DNA from: Ciborinia camelliae
Taxonomy: Eukaryota; Ascomycota; Leotiomycetes; Helotiales; Sclerotiniaceae
NCBI GenBank assembly: GCA_025890175.1
Contig: JANPYM010000012.1
Location: 727,388-791,387, forward strand
Reading direction: 5' to 3'
Length of the DNA: 64,000 nt
Below are positions 13,401 to 25,499 of this stretch, piece after piece; positions within the stretch are counted from its first letter, which is position 1, and every line of letters starts with the position of its first letter. The position numbers and the translations under genes are program-made. Under the pieces are notes generated by a model that saw only the letters and a program-made list of their open reading frames with translations, searched no databases and was not told where the DNA came from.

Positions 13401-15051
13401 CGGAAGCGCACAGCCTTACAGGAAATCCCTGAACAGACGGCACGTCATATTTACAGTTACTCAATACCGAGTTTTATCCAGGGTCCTGAACCAATGATAA
13501 CTGACCTGACCGCAAGTACTGCATCCTTCTCACCGAGTTTCTTGACCGCACTCACGTCTCAGTGTCTGACTTAAACTTTACATCGCCCCATACTGTGGAC
13601 GTGGGGGTATAATATGTCGTGTTTCATGGACAAATTTGAGTGTCAAAGATGGCTCGGGAAATGATCCCATCTTTCTCCATCAAAAGATGATTTTGTATGA
13701 CAGCCCAAGAGAAAAGATATGTACCCAACCAAACTGGCTGTATCCAAGGCTTGGTAACGACATTCCTTGGAGATCATCAATCTCGTATCACACGACAGAT
13801 CATATGTCATACGTGGAAGTTTACTCCCACCATCAAGCCTCCTACACCACTTCTCGATAAATAAAGATCGGATTCATTGAGCAATTGACGAAAATGGACA
13901 TGAATGATCATATGATTTTCACCTACAATCTGCAAGGCTGAGCACATCAATATAAAAGCGGGTTGAGACTTTTGCCCTGCATGGAGGATGCTCACCATAT
14001 CATTCTTCACATTTAAATTTTCAAATTCCCTGCACTTTACGTTGGAAGCTATGTAAGAATGAGAGAATTGGGCAATCCATGATATAGCTGTCGTAATTGA
14101 GGCGGTAGAACGGGCGTGTATGAAAATTCATAATCTTACCTATGCTAGGTAGTGAGTGAGTGGGTGGGTGGGTGAGTGACCTTAACCATGGCCATGGGAC
14201 GGGATAACAAGATAAAATGGTTCTTTTGGGATAAATGGCCGTCGGTTTGCTCTCTTCCGCGCTGCTTACATCCTGATGGATCGTCAATGTCGTATTGTAG
14301 GATTATGGTCCCCGAGGGAGGTAGGGTAAGTAGATGTTTGCCTAATCGAAATCGAAATTCCCTAACCAATACCGGTATATCAAAATCACAATACAATAGC
14401 ATCAATGTACGTTTCCATCCGTTGAAACCTCGTTTGAGGGCACGTGATTTATCCAGTACGGTACCCAGGTGAGTACCTATCTTTGGGTGTGACTAATCAA
14501 CATTTTTACCTACCTAATTTTCTTCATCAAGCCTGAGGCCAAAGTCCGAAAAACGGATTCCCGAGGTCAAGCTTGGATGGATCGGATCGGTCCATCCTTG
14601 AAAGGGCTGCATAATGCCCCCATCATTCATCATCTAGCGGGGCAATCAAAGCCGTACCTAGGTAGAAATCACCCAAAGAAAGAGTCATAGAAACCTCCAG
14701 GGGCCCTCAAGAGTCAAGACCGACCTTACCAGGATTGTTCAATATTTCTCAATAAAATAAATAATACCGGTACCAGCATCACATCACATCGCATCACCCA
14801 CCCACCATTCTAGGGAAATTTCTTCAATAGGAACATCTCATCTCATCATCATATCCAATATTGATATTGATATTGATATCGATATTAATACTAATATTGA
14901 TAAATATCCGAGTTCATTTCTTCATCGGTTCGTTCCCTGTTCCCTCCATCCCGACGTAGCAGTTCAGAATTGGTCCATCACAACGGTAACTAAAAGCCAG
15001 TAAGCTGAATTCGACAATCAATAAGTTTAACAAGGTTACATCTCAATCAAT
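7452..15051. other. Gene-poor 7.6-kb intergenic stretch
   Basis: No gene I can support. It holds short microsatellites: TATATG repeats near 10160-10182, CTCCAT repeats near 11691-11712, GTGAGTGGGTG repeats near 14153-14178 and an ATTGATATTGATATTGATA run near 14860-14905. Overlapping open frames of 100-150 codons at 8607-8933, 10694-10996 and 13046-13574 lack domains and splice support. It may contain long non-coding transcripts or decayed genes too worn to name. Confidence 0.45.
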
Positions 15052-15809
15052 ATGGCCAAAAAACAAGCTGGAGAGAATAGCAGAAAAGTTGCGGGAAATG
15101 CCAAGAAAGCTGAAGTAGCTGCGGCAAAAGCGGCAGTTGAGAATAATAAAAAGGCTCAAGCAGAGACAGAAGAATGGAGCAAAGGAGCAAAGAGCAATTC
15201 AAAGGCGTGAGTTTCCGGAATGGTTGATCTCAGCTTTTACTGCCCCGCATATCACCCGACCCTTTTGCTAACGTAGGATTGAACAACAGTGAGGCCGCAG
15301 CTGCCAAAAAAGCCGAAGCCGATCGGAAGAAAGCAGAAAAGGATGCATTGTTGAAGGCTGAGGAAGCCAGTGCTCCTTCTGGTCCAAAGAACTCGAAGAA
15401 AGCCGAGAAGAAGCCCGCCGTTAAGAGAGGTCTCGACCTATCACAGCTTGACGATTCCCCTACTGGTGCTGCTCCATCAGCTTTGAATGCGTCCGGTATC
15501 GATAATGCGTTGGATGCGTTGGCCTTGACATCAAATACGAAGGAAAAGATTGATAGACATCCAGAAAGAAGGTTTAAGGCTGCTTACACGGAATTCGAGG
15601 AGAGGAGGTTGGTTGAAATGGAGCAGGATGGTAGTGGAGCGGGATTGAGGAAGAACCAAAGACAGGAGAGGATTAGGAAAGAGTTCGAGAAGAGTCCTTT
15701 GAACCCCTACAACCAGGTCACTGGAAGATACGATTCAACCAAGGACGATTTAGAACAGATTAGGCAGAGTGTGCAAGCGGGTGTCGAGGCAAGATTGGGA
15801 GGCAAGTAG
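15052..15809 (+). CDS. CCDC124-like ribosome-associated coiled-coil protein
   Basis: Protein of 224 residues in two exons (15052-15206 and 15290-15809). The 83 bp intron uses a GTGAGT donor; the acceptor AACAG is chosen because the nearer GTAG acceptor would lead to an immediate stop. The first 90 residues are a Lys/Ala/Glu-rich coiled coil beginning AKKQAGENSRK. The conserved C-terminal core contains RGLDLSQLDD, LNASGIDNALDALAL, DRHPERRFKAAYTEFEERRL and a KEFEKSPLNPYNQV end. These are hallmarks of the CCDC124 family, whose members, including yeast Lso2, bind idle 80S ribosomes and help restart translation after stress. Role here is inferred from family. Confidence 0.92.
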
Positions 15810-16244
15810 CTCGCTCTAAGTTTGTGGTTGCCATGCGTGCGATATCCGTGGGATGACTTCCTACGAGCCTACGAGTACAACTTGTGGCTATAACTTTTTT
15901 GTGGGTTTGGGCCTTTTGACGAATGAAACGATACCTGCAATGCAAGCAAGCAACCAGTAGCGATAGAGAAAGAATGAATGATATCCATGACTACCTACGT
16001 ACATGCAAATTCCAACTCACGCGAATAATCGTACAGTAATAGAAACAAAAATTGGCCAGGAAGTGGTATAAACAAATGGCTTTGATGTTTTACAAAGCCT
16101 GTGAATAACCTCCTGAACCTGCAGGTGCGATGGCCATCCAGGTATGGCAATAACTTCACCGCTTTTACCTCATCCCCAACCTCTAGATCACAAGCCAAAA
16201 ACACAACATACCTAGGTAGGTAGTCAATTATAACAGCAATAACA
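15810..16244. other. Intergenic
   Basis: 3' end of the CCDC124-like gene and promoter of the E2-variant gene. Contains the palindrome CCTAGGTAGG near 16211. Nothing else seen. Confidence 0.5.
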
Positions 16245-17368
16245 ATGGTGCCACAACAATTATCAACTTTATCTACTGTACGGAAACAGCATTTACTTGT
16301 AGAATTGTTCGTTGTTCCAGTCTTCCTGTATACAGAAACCATGCTAATCAGAGATGCATCACTATGTAGTTCAAGTCTAAAATATGCATGTCCACATGGG
16401 GTATTCATGAGTCTCACTCCCGGCGACCCCACCCTCTGGTCTGGCGTCCTCTTCGTGCGGAAAGGTATGTCTGATCTCTTTGCATCTCGTCTGCTCTTCA
16501 TGCATCTCGTTCCTGCGAACGCGGGTCCCAACTCGACAATCTACCATATCTCACCATCTTGGACCTCTACTAATCTGCGTTGCCGTGTCTCATATTAGGT
16601 CCCTATGCGCCCTCAATCCTGCGCTTCCAAGTCTCGTTTCCCCCGCAATATCCAGCTCTGCCGCCTCTGGTGACGTTCTCGACGGATATTTTTCATCCGC
16701 TTATTACGCCTCTTACGACGTATATGTATAGTACGGATACGCAGTCTGATGGCACGGTTAGCGCGACGGACGAGGAGAGATTACCACCTGGGGGGTTCTC
16801 TTTGAGAGATGGGTTTCCTGCTTGGTTTGGGAGGAAAAGTAGGAAGGGCGCGGAACCGAGGACTCCGACAAAGACGGCTGGGAGTATCGCTGATAGTGAA
16901 GTTACGAGCAGTCCTGGGAGTGGTATTTCTTCGCCGGGCAAGACGGCAGATGGTGTGAGGGTGGGTGTTTATGAGGTATTAAGATATATGCGGAGGACTT
17001 TCGATGATGAATTGGTATTGGACATGGTGCCTTTGGAGGCAGCTGGCAATCCTGGCGCGTGGCATGCCTGGAAGTCGTACCGGAGAAATATTGGAAACAC
17101 GACTGCAGAGAAAAAAGAGACCGATTTGAAAGATCCGAAATCACCAGTCGTGGCCCGCGCACCAGGAGAATGGAACTGGGATGGCGTATGGGAAGCGAGG
17201 GTCAAGAAAGGTATTGAGGCCAGTACTTCGGAAACGGTACTGTATGGTTTAGGGGCGGATGATTTGATACAGTTTCTCAATTTCGACAAGGAGAAAGTTG
17301 AGAAAATTAGAGAGCAAATTAAGGAGAGCGCGGATACTCTGGAACCACAACGAAGGGGAGTGGTATGA
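16245..17368 (+). CDS. Catalytically dead ubiquitin-E2 variant, AKTIP/FTS-like
   Basis: Protein of 308 residues in three exons (16245-16306, 16370-16464 and 16599-17368). Intron 1 (63 bp) has a weak GTTCGT donor but a clear CTAATC branch point and GTAG acceptor; the join gives VEFSSLKYACPHGVF, matching the fold's first strand. Intron 2 (134 bp) joins RKG to PYAPSILRFQ. The UBC fold is visible: GVFMSLTPGDPTLWSGVLFV, then FQVSFPPQYPALPPLVTF, then DIFHPLITP where active E2s have HPN and the catalytic Cys. No cysteine lies there. FHPL and the later YEVLRYMRRTF resemble AKTIP/FTS, the subunit that works with Hook and FHIP to link early endosomes to dynein. A 90-residue linker splits the domain. 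The C-terminal 130 residues are charged and unrecognised. Confidence 0.85.
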
Positions 17369-18704
17369 TATCCTCAGCTGGACGTCCTAGCATTTTTTAT
17401 ACGGTTCAGCATGTTCTACGGACTATTGTTTCTAGCATTGATACCCCCACTTCACATAATATGATCTTTAATTCCATACAAGACCTTCATATATGGAATT
17501 GGCGTTCGGGTTACGCAGGGAAAATACCCCATGTTTTCGACGATGTGCATTTCATAGGTATCTAGGTACATACCCAGTATTTGCACGGTCATCAAATGAT
17601 TGTATTCATATAATGCAGATGCGATACTCGTCGTTACTAATATGAATTTCTAGGACTCAGATTCTGCAGAAGGAAGGAATGATCGACGGCGCACGTAAAG
17701 CTGTCAGATCTTTATAACTTTGTCTTCAACTCTGGAAGGATCTTAGGCCATCTAGATTTGGTCAAGGGTGGGTATTTTGATAGAGAAGGTACTTAGTAGA
17801 CGGACCCTAGTGTATTTGCCTCGCATTGGAATGTGGCACCTGTTCATTCAACGAGCATACTTTAGCTAGCTACAATAATCGGTTGCTCTTGGGGAAAGAA
17901 CAATATATGGATTAGTAAACCATTTTATTTCGCCCCTGCCAAAATACCTAGGGGTCTCTCAATGGAGCTGTTCAAACTATGCATCGTGAGCAAAAGCAAT
18001 TTCCCTTTTTGGATAAGAGGGTGTCATTTCATTTTATTCGTGCTTGTATATATAGTGACCTGTTCACTTCAAAAATCAAGTTATAAAATAGTCTTTAACA
18101 AGTCATTGGATGTTGAACTTCTATTTGGACATTCAAAAGTCAGATATCCCAAAAATCCGGTTCAAGTTGAAATCTGATATTGATGTTGTCACATACTTTT
18201 CTGCAATATACTGATTGCACCTTTATGGAGATTATTCTTACCCAATAGTTGATAGAAGAGTCATTCATGCTTTCCTATTCTAGATCCTTTGATCATCACG
18301 CGTGATCTATGCTTCTCCATCGGGGGAAATAGTCCTTTCAACAACATTATTGCTTCAATTTTTGCCATGAATAGAGAACCAGTTTCTCCTATTGGCGCAC
18401 TTATAATAGTACCAATTGTTATCCTATTATTCGTTGTATTAATTGCATTAAAGGCAGGTAGTATTTGGAGGTGGATCGTCAGCTGTTGCCACCGATATTT
18501 TCACTGGCCTGGGGGAACTTTTCATTGTTCCAGATTGTTCCGTACATTCAAAACTCGACATTCAGGTTTTAATAATATTTACGGAGGTGACTCGTGGTGC
18601 GACCTGGAGACTAGCAGATCGGGTGGCTCGAGTTTTGTCAGCAGAGCTTCTACATTGGGCACTTTTATTGTCCTACCTTCGGGGACACATTCAACCATCT
18701 CATT
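17369..18704. other. Intergenic or unassigned 5' exon region
   Basis: Mostly AT-rich spacer. A frame open from 18289 includes, at 18367, an ATG followed by a hydrophobic segment (IGALIIVPIVILLFVVLIAL) that would make a good transmembrane helix. It may be an upstream exon of the next gene, but I could not find a convincing donor and acceptor pair to join it. Confidence 0.4.
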
Positions 18705-21109
18705 ATGGAACCCCTCCCGGCAGGGTCGGCCGACTTGGAGCTTTACGAACCTGAGGTCGAGCCCGCCCCGTTACGAATCATCAAGCGTAGCCAGACCGTT
18801 GCCGGTCGCCCTTCGGGGGGCAGACTTGGAGGCGCAGACGAGTGGGGACTTTCTGAATCCACATTCGACAATGAGAGTGAGGGAAGCCCACCGGTGGAAG
18901 CGGATAGACCTTTAGGGCCTTTGACTATACACAAGATAAGGAGAGGTAGGGGCCGGGGCCGGGGCAGTATTCTGGATGGAAGCTTGTCTGTAAAAATTGT
19001 GGACATTGAAAAGCAGTGTTCGACTCCGAGAGTTGATGATAGCGGTATATTTCTTTAACCAACAAAGAAACATACTCTGAATATAAGCTAATTCTCCCAG
19101 TTATCCCTGGACTGCAAGATGATGACCTTGACCGCACACCAACAGCGTCTCATCCGCTAACACGCGACATAAGTGCAGGAAAGTTCTTGAGGACTGAACT
19201 ACACCGTGGGAGCTCTGAAAATGAAGTGAAGAGGCAATCTTTTCAGCCTTTAAATCAACAATCTAATCCTCCACTCATTCAAAATTCTGATGGCTCCCCA
19301 AAGATACCTAAAAGAAAACCATCCAAATCCAAGTATTCTCTCTTAAGGGCATTTGGCGGTAGGAGGAGCGAGGATTTGGATTCTACATCTACTCTTGGTC
19401 GGAGCGGTTCCTCGGCTTCTACAAAATCCACAAAGTCGCATAGTACTCTTCTTCGCAGACTTTCACATAGAAAGTCTACAGCGTCCACAATTCAATCGAT
19501 TGCTTCCTCAGTGCCCTCAAGTCTTGGGACCGTTGAACTCTCTCATCCGTTTGAAACAGACAGTCAAGATATTAGTCATGCTAGGATCAATTCAAGAGCA
19601 TCTTCTTACTATGATGGCACTATCATGATGTCAAGTCCTCCTACACCCTCGCTTGCCTCTTTTAGGGAAGACAATTTCGTTCTATGTCCACAAATTTCGG
19701 TCACGCCAGAGAGTGCCAGTGTGAATGCAGGTGTTTGCACATTGTGGGCGGCGGTCGAAATCACCGGCGTACTTCGAAGAGCTGACGGTACATCAACGTT
19801 AGATGATGCTGGTCGTGCTTACAGCATACAAAATCTTGCTCCACGTTGTTTAGGTAGGTCACAAAGCCATTTTGTAGGTGTGTTTTCGCTAATAGTCATA
19901 GACCTCAGAAGTTATGGCAGTCTTCATAACATTGCTGTTGAGTTCCAGCCAGGGCCAAATTGTATTATAGTGGACCAGCCAGAGGATACTTTTCAAGCGA
20001 AAACTATTCGATTGAGCGAGACACATCTGATGTTGGTTAAAATTCGATTGAACGAAGTCAAGGTTTCACTTTCGCATGCGAAAGAAAAGTCATCGGATGA
20101 ACTGATCGAAAACCTGAATGAGATCCTGGGAGACACTACCACTCAGTATTTAACTGTAAAACTAAACTATCGACACCCAGCTTTCTTAAATTTGAGACAG
20201 CAGGCTGCCGAAGGAGATTTCAGACTCTTACCGCAACATACTCTGTTGGAGACGAAAGCTACAGCTACGATTAAGCGTCACAACCCAGCTTCTGCTTGGT
20301 CGCCGAGAAATTCCGGGGCTATGAATTCAGCAGTAGGAGTGAGTGCACTGACGAAGATTATCGAGAAGCACTTCTCGGCAGAGAAATGTCGTGAAGCACT
20401 TCAAAAACTTGCGGAGGATAGAACAATGATTCCATATCCCCGAAGAACCTACGGACATTCTTCCGATAAAGAAAATCGGAAATCTACAACCAGCCCATTA
20501 TCATATATAGATCCAACTAACAGTCTACTCTCTCACTCGTTTTCCATGACAGCCATCTCAAATTTTAATGCTCGAGGTAGTCCTGTTGCAAAGCGGCTGA
20601 GCTCGCCTTATGATCACCCATTGGATTTGGTAGATGATGAGATGGATCCTGCTAGGAAAATTTGGTCCCAAATGCGAAGGACCTCACGACCAGCCCGTAA
20701 ACATCCTCGGGCAAGCATCAGTGATGGAAATTACTTCAGTGCAGACCAAGACGCGCTATTTGAGTGCACCCCGCGATATGGAGGCAGCTTGAGAGGTCCA
20801 AATCTCTCGCTATTCGAATCGCCTGATCCTTTCCCCGATACTTCCCTTGATTCAACACCAAAAGCGAAGCAAAATCGAACTTCGAGGGGCAAAAGTAATA
20901 ACGCGGTTGTCGATGATAATAGGCACCACCTCATGGAATTGGCACTGAGAAATAAGAGGAGCGTAGGGCAGGAGACGTTGAGGAGTATGGTCCCTAGTAC
21001 GCATAGTGGCAAAGGACTTGGAAATAAGCATGGGGGAGTTATGGGTGCAGTGGCGGGAGTGGGGTTGGCGGGCAGAAATTGGGGACAATGGTTACCTTGG
21101 GGTGGTTAG
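18705..21109 (+). CDS. Conserved fungal Ser-rich protein of unknown function
   Basis: Model of 782 residues in two exons (18705-19044 and 19101-21109), joined by a 56 bp intron with GTATAT donor, CTAAT branch point and CCCAG acceptor; the join moves between two frames cleanly. The N-terminal 320 residues are Ser/Thr/Arg-rich, probably disordered (RGRGRGRG, STKSTKSHSTLLRRLSHRKS). A folded-looking central region starts at FVLCPQISVTPESASVNAG, continues LWAAVEITGVLRR, YGSLHNIAVEFQPG and YLTVKLNYRHPAF, and is followed by a tail with ARKIWSQMRRTSR. This region recalls a conserved, poorly studied Pezizomycotina family; I cannot name its function. A further in-frame 48 bp segment (19854-19901) has intron signals and may be spliced, giving 766 residues. 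The true start may lie upstream, where a candidate membrane-spanning exon exists. Confidence 0.75.
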
Positions 21110-24100
21110 GGGGGGAGGATGGTGGAGGGGGGGGTTATTGATCCAAACGAACACTTTCCTTGTTCAATTGGAAGTTGAACAACCACGAAGATGAAGATGT
21201 TGGAAGAGTTGAGAAAGTCTGAGGGCTTGAAAAGACAAGTATATCATATTGTTCTTGTTGGAATTCTTATAGGGTAAAATTAGGTTTATCACACACAAAT
21301 TAATGTCTTTTGACTTTCTTTCATCAATTTGAAATCTTTGATCCTGGATATTTGAGAATCAATGTGACACTAAATGCATATGTGTGTTTCCAAAACCGAG
21401 TATCGACAAGTATCGATGTTGATGGTAGGGATAACAGTGAAGACATTCCCATGTAAGACATCAAACACACTCCAACCGCATCATCTATTCATTTTCTTAT
21501 GACACCTATGAATCCGAGACCCTGATAGTGACGCTATATCTTATCCGTGCTATGCCCGTCCCTGATACTATTCCAGGTAGTAGTAGAAAACCCCACACTT
21601 GGAAAAATGCATTTAGACATGATCTAGTCGTTACGCCCGCAAACCCCCAAACAGTAATACAGAAAGTGCACGGTGGACCACAGGTATCATACTGTGATTG
21701 TCATGGTACCGGATTGTAATCACATCAGTTATACTACAATAGCCTTCCACGGCTCTCATTGGGGTGTCCGCAGCAATGCAACAAGGTTTTCCGGCATGTA
21801 AAAGGGAAAACTAAGAGACGCAAATACCTGTAGTTAATACCATGCGCATTTCAAATGTACCGGTGTCTGATTTTGTCGAGCTGATAATATCTGGAGCTTC
21901 TCTTGGTGGCTCAATTCACTTTCTATAATAACATTTGGTGTTAGTTTGCTCATGTCGATTTATTACACTTGTGCAATAATACCGTACAATGGTTGCAGTC
22001 CTCGTTACTTCCGAGTCTCGCGGGCGCTGGTCGGTCGCAATTTCTCAATCACGTGGTGTGTTGTGAAAATCAAGTCGATACTTGAATTACGTGGCCCAAT
22101 TATGAGATGCTTAGGTTAAAAATGAGATATTTGTGAGACTGTAAGAATATTTAGTAAGTATAAGTTTAGCAGAATAAAAGTAAAGAGATAATTCGAAGAG
22201 CTTCAGCTTTCTAACAGTCTTAAAAACATATATAAATATAAGCACCCTCATCTACTAACTGGATTCGCCTCATTTCAGTATAACTCTCCGATCATAGCTC
22301 TCGTCTATTAACTTTAAGTCACGCCGCAGCTATTCGTCGAGGAAAATTTATCTGAAGCACCCGAACATTGCATCTTGCATTTTGCCAAGCTTGACGTTTA
22401 GCGATTACACCCGAGAGTGCATATGAGGGAGGATTAGACGAAATAAGCAATAAGCTTAATTTAGGGCTGCATAAGCGAGTGCACAGGGCTTTATATGGCT
22501 TTGTCCTGTTATGGTCGTCTGCGTGCGTCATCTAGGTTTCCTCGTGGATGGACTCGAGTAGGTAAGGTTGGATTTAGATTGATTTGGGAAGAATTCAAGT
22601 TGTTACGAGTGGAGACGAGGCAGAACTTTTATTGAAATGCTAAACTAATCCTCGCTGTTATGAAGGAGATCTGGATAGTTAAAGTCAAATAATGTGTTAA
22701 GGCGTATATCTTTGGGTGCTTAACTCGGAGTAGGTTTGTAAACATCTCAACATCTTCGTTGGAGAAAATTAAATCAAATATGAGTATGGCGTATTTGTGT
22801 CTCTAGATTGCATTCGAAACAATTCATTATCGATTGGTCTTCATGATCAGGGTCCTAATAGTCCGGATTACAATCCGACAATAACCGATTCATCTCTCTT
22901 GGTTCCTGAACCCATCTGGAACACTCAATTTGTTTGAAACACTTGACTCATCCGGAATATTGAACTATATCTAGCATTAGCTCCATTATAAACGCCCACA
23001 TCTTCCAAATATAATGGCCACAACAACGAGGAACTTCTTTGAGAGGCCATGGGAAACACGAGAGCGGATTTACAAAATATGACATGATCGAGCCAGATAC
23101 GGGAGAATCCCATGCGCAATTTCTCAATGATCAATCATCAGCCCACATCCATTTCCCAACATCGAATATGGCGCGGGGTCTTGCATGTCTTGAGCGACCG
23201 ATACATTCAATAAATGGTGTCAGGACCATCTGTGTGTGAAAGAAGACGCGAGGGATTTCAATGGCCCTATTGAGGACCCAAGAATTCAACTTCCCTGGGA
23301 GCGCATAGCCAACATGGACCACCTCAATCATCAAAAATTTCCAGAATTTTTAAGTAAGCTCAAAAGAGTCATTGAAAATGGTTTTCTGAAGAGAGAAAAT
23401 AGACACGCCAGAAGAGGTATCCATATCTGCATGAATGGGCCTTGCTGGAGCTTTGGGCGGAACATATATTACCAGTGGAACTGGATAGGGGCATGTTATT
23501 TGATTGAAAGAATGGTCGATGCCTTCGGGGAGATCTTGGGGTAAATGAGCGGATAAACGATATTGGATACTTTATGGAGCATTCTGCCAATCTGCTATTG
23601 ACAAGAGATTCCTCAGAAACGGCAAATATTCCTCAAACTTAGCGTTGCCAGATGTTGGATCAAGTTCACCAACCTCCATGCGTACGTTAGTTATCACAAA
23701 CGAAAATTTGTGCCGGATTACGGTGCTGACCCGTATGAAAAATTACGACAAGAGTATCGAAGAGCAACACGTTCTCGGAAATTAGTATAACCCAGGCGAA
23801 GACTACATCGAGGCCTCAGTCCACTAGTTGAGTGAGTGTTCTGAAGAGAGATTGGATTTCTAAGTCTAGAGGGGAATATCAGTGTGTCCAGGACTGCATA
23901 CCAATTGAACGACTCCTTGATAGTATTGAATTCCAGACGCATTAATATTTCATTAATATTTCATTAATTAAATTCTTTATAATCTATAATCTATCATCAA
24001 TTATTTCTCATTCCTCATTCCTCAATCCCAAATTCTCTATAATCATTTATCAATTATTTCCCATTCCTTAATCCTTAATCCGAAAAACTCAAATTCTATC

Positions 24101-24110
24101 AGATTATCTC
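21110..24110. other. Intergenic with possible gene relic
   Basis: Three kilobases without a supported gene. Near 23039-23790 several adjacent plus-strand frames read like protein but shift frame and contain stops; see the separate entry. AT-rich runs with ATTAATATTTCATTAA lie near 23941-23970. Confidence 0.45.
23039..23792 (+). pseudogene. Possible decayed coding region, unknown family
   Basis: Reading in three successive frames gives protein-like segments: 23039-23239, then 23200-23544 (LPWERIANMDHLNHQKFPEF, FLKRENRHARRGIHICMNG), then 23635-23790 (WIKFTNLHAYVSYHKRKFVP, DPYEKLRQEYRRATRSRK). They are separated by frame changes and stops at 23544 and just after. No splice pair joins them convincingly. 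I do not recognise a family, and the region could equally be chance open frames. Confidence 0.25.
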
Positions 24111-25499
24111 TTATTTCTCCCAATCGTGTTTTACTTTCCAAGCATCAGTGAGCTGTAACCCTGACCCAACCAAGCCACATTCTTTATGGCCCCACTTCTC
24201 CTCATATGTCTCAACACCAGAAGCAATCGCTATCTGTAACGCTGCCTCAAAACCCTCCGGATCCCTATAGAATGGCTCTCCTTGTCCACCCTGCTGTTTG
24301 TACTGCCATGAATTCCGCTCTTCCTCTCCATGCAACTTGGCATCAGTCTGATTCCCAAGTATTTCTAACAATTGTTGAAAGCCCTTCCCACCCCTCTCAT
24401 CCTCCGGCAACCCCGCCAACTCTGCCATGCTCTTCGGTGGATTTAATGGGTCGATCTTTCGACGGAATAAAAGGTTGAGATCAATCGAGCCTCCAACGTC
24501 GAATATTCGTCCAGCATCAGCTATAGGCATCCTTACTCCGGACATGCGAAATCGCTCAATCATATCGCAATCTGATTTATAGTAACTGATGAATGGATCA
24601 TATGCGCCATGCTTCATAAAAGTCTTCACATTGTTCAGTGCCAGCCAGTCGTATGAGAAGAATTGGATTGCCCAATCTGGTTTTTCCCCTGTGTCTGGAT
24701 CTCGGAGATAGTCGGGAGAGGTTGCTTCTCGGAGCTTGTCAACAGCACGCATGTAGAGTGATCTAAAGGGCGTTTGATCGTATGTTTCTTCTGTGAGGGC
24801 AACAATGTCCACTATAAAGTATAAGTATAGGATTTACCACTATAAAATGAAGAAGGGATAGGTGTCGAATATATTCACTATCTGAAAGAACTTAAAATGC
24901 CAAGAAGTATACATACTATGACTCCACCAAAAATAATCCCAACCACGCTCAAATGCAGTGAATATATAAAAGTTTTGAAGCTGTGCAAAGGTGAAGATAG
25001 TAGGTGTGTAAATAGCATTAACGCCAAAGACATCTGTGAGACGTTGCATGTTAAGGTAGAATGGATTCTGCAATGTAAGCTGGCCAGGAGGGAAGTTCGA
25101 CCTCATGGTTCCAGTATTGTCTACCACATAGATATCCTCTGGCGGCCAGCCCGAGGCAATATATGACAGAACGCATTGTTGTAGCAAAGGCCAATTTCTT
25201 GTAAACCCTATGAACAGAGGAGTTTTCTCCGGTACATGGGGAGAAGGAGGCCTATTCCAGGAGGCGATTTCCGGGAAGTCCGCCCTCTTTGCTAATGACT
25301 CTGCGAGAGGAAAGTTGTCACTTATCAAAGGTCTCTTTTTGACAGATGAGAGGTCTTTGTAGATTGGCCCAGGAGGACGTTCATTTTCTGCTGACGCAAA
25401 TAGAGATTTTGTAAAAAGACCATAAAACCAGAGAAAGTAGACGATTGTAAAAATACATGCACCGGCAAATATATTGCCGTAGCGTTTGTGAAGAATCAT
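24111..25499 (-). CDS. Type II membrane protein, putative glycosyltransferase
   Basis: Protein of 427 residues in two exons (25499-24917 and 24811-24111). The 105 bp intron has a GTATGT donor, and the acceptor TTATAG restores WWSHMDIVAL across the junction. A single hydrophobic helix near residues 9-29 (IFAGACIFTIVYFLWFYGLF) follows a short basic cytoplasmic start, the layout of a Golgi type II enzyme. The lumenal part opens with FIGFTRNWPLLQQCVLSYIASG and EDIYVVDNTGT. This resembles the nucleotide-sugar-binding start of GT-A fold fungal glycosyltransferases, and WWSHMD takes the place where such enzymes carry an acidic metal-binding motif. A later CDMIERFRMSG stretch and a GGSIDLNLLFRRK segment follow. 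Donor and acceptor sugars are unknown. The assignment to a glycosyltransferase is from motif resemblance only. Confidence 0.75.

Noticed and set aside
13046..13574. Three overlapping open frames of 120-150 codons on both strands
   Set aside because: They overlap one another, have no domains, no sensible splice partners and unlikely composition; at most one could be real and none can be preferred.
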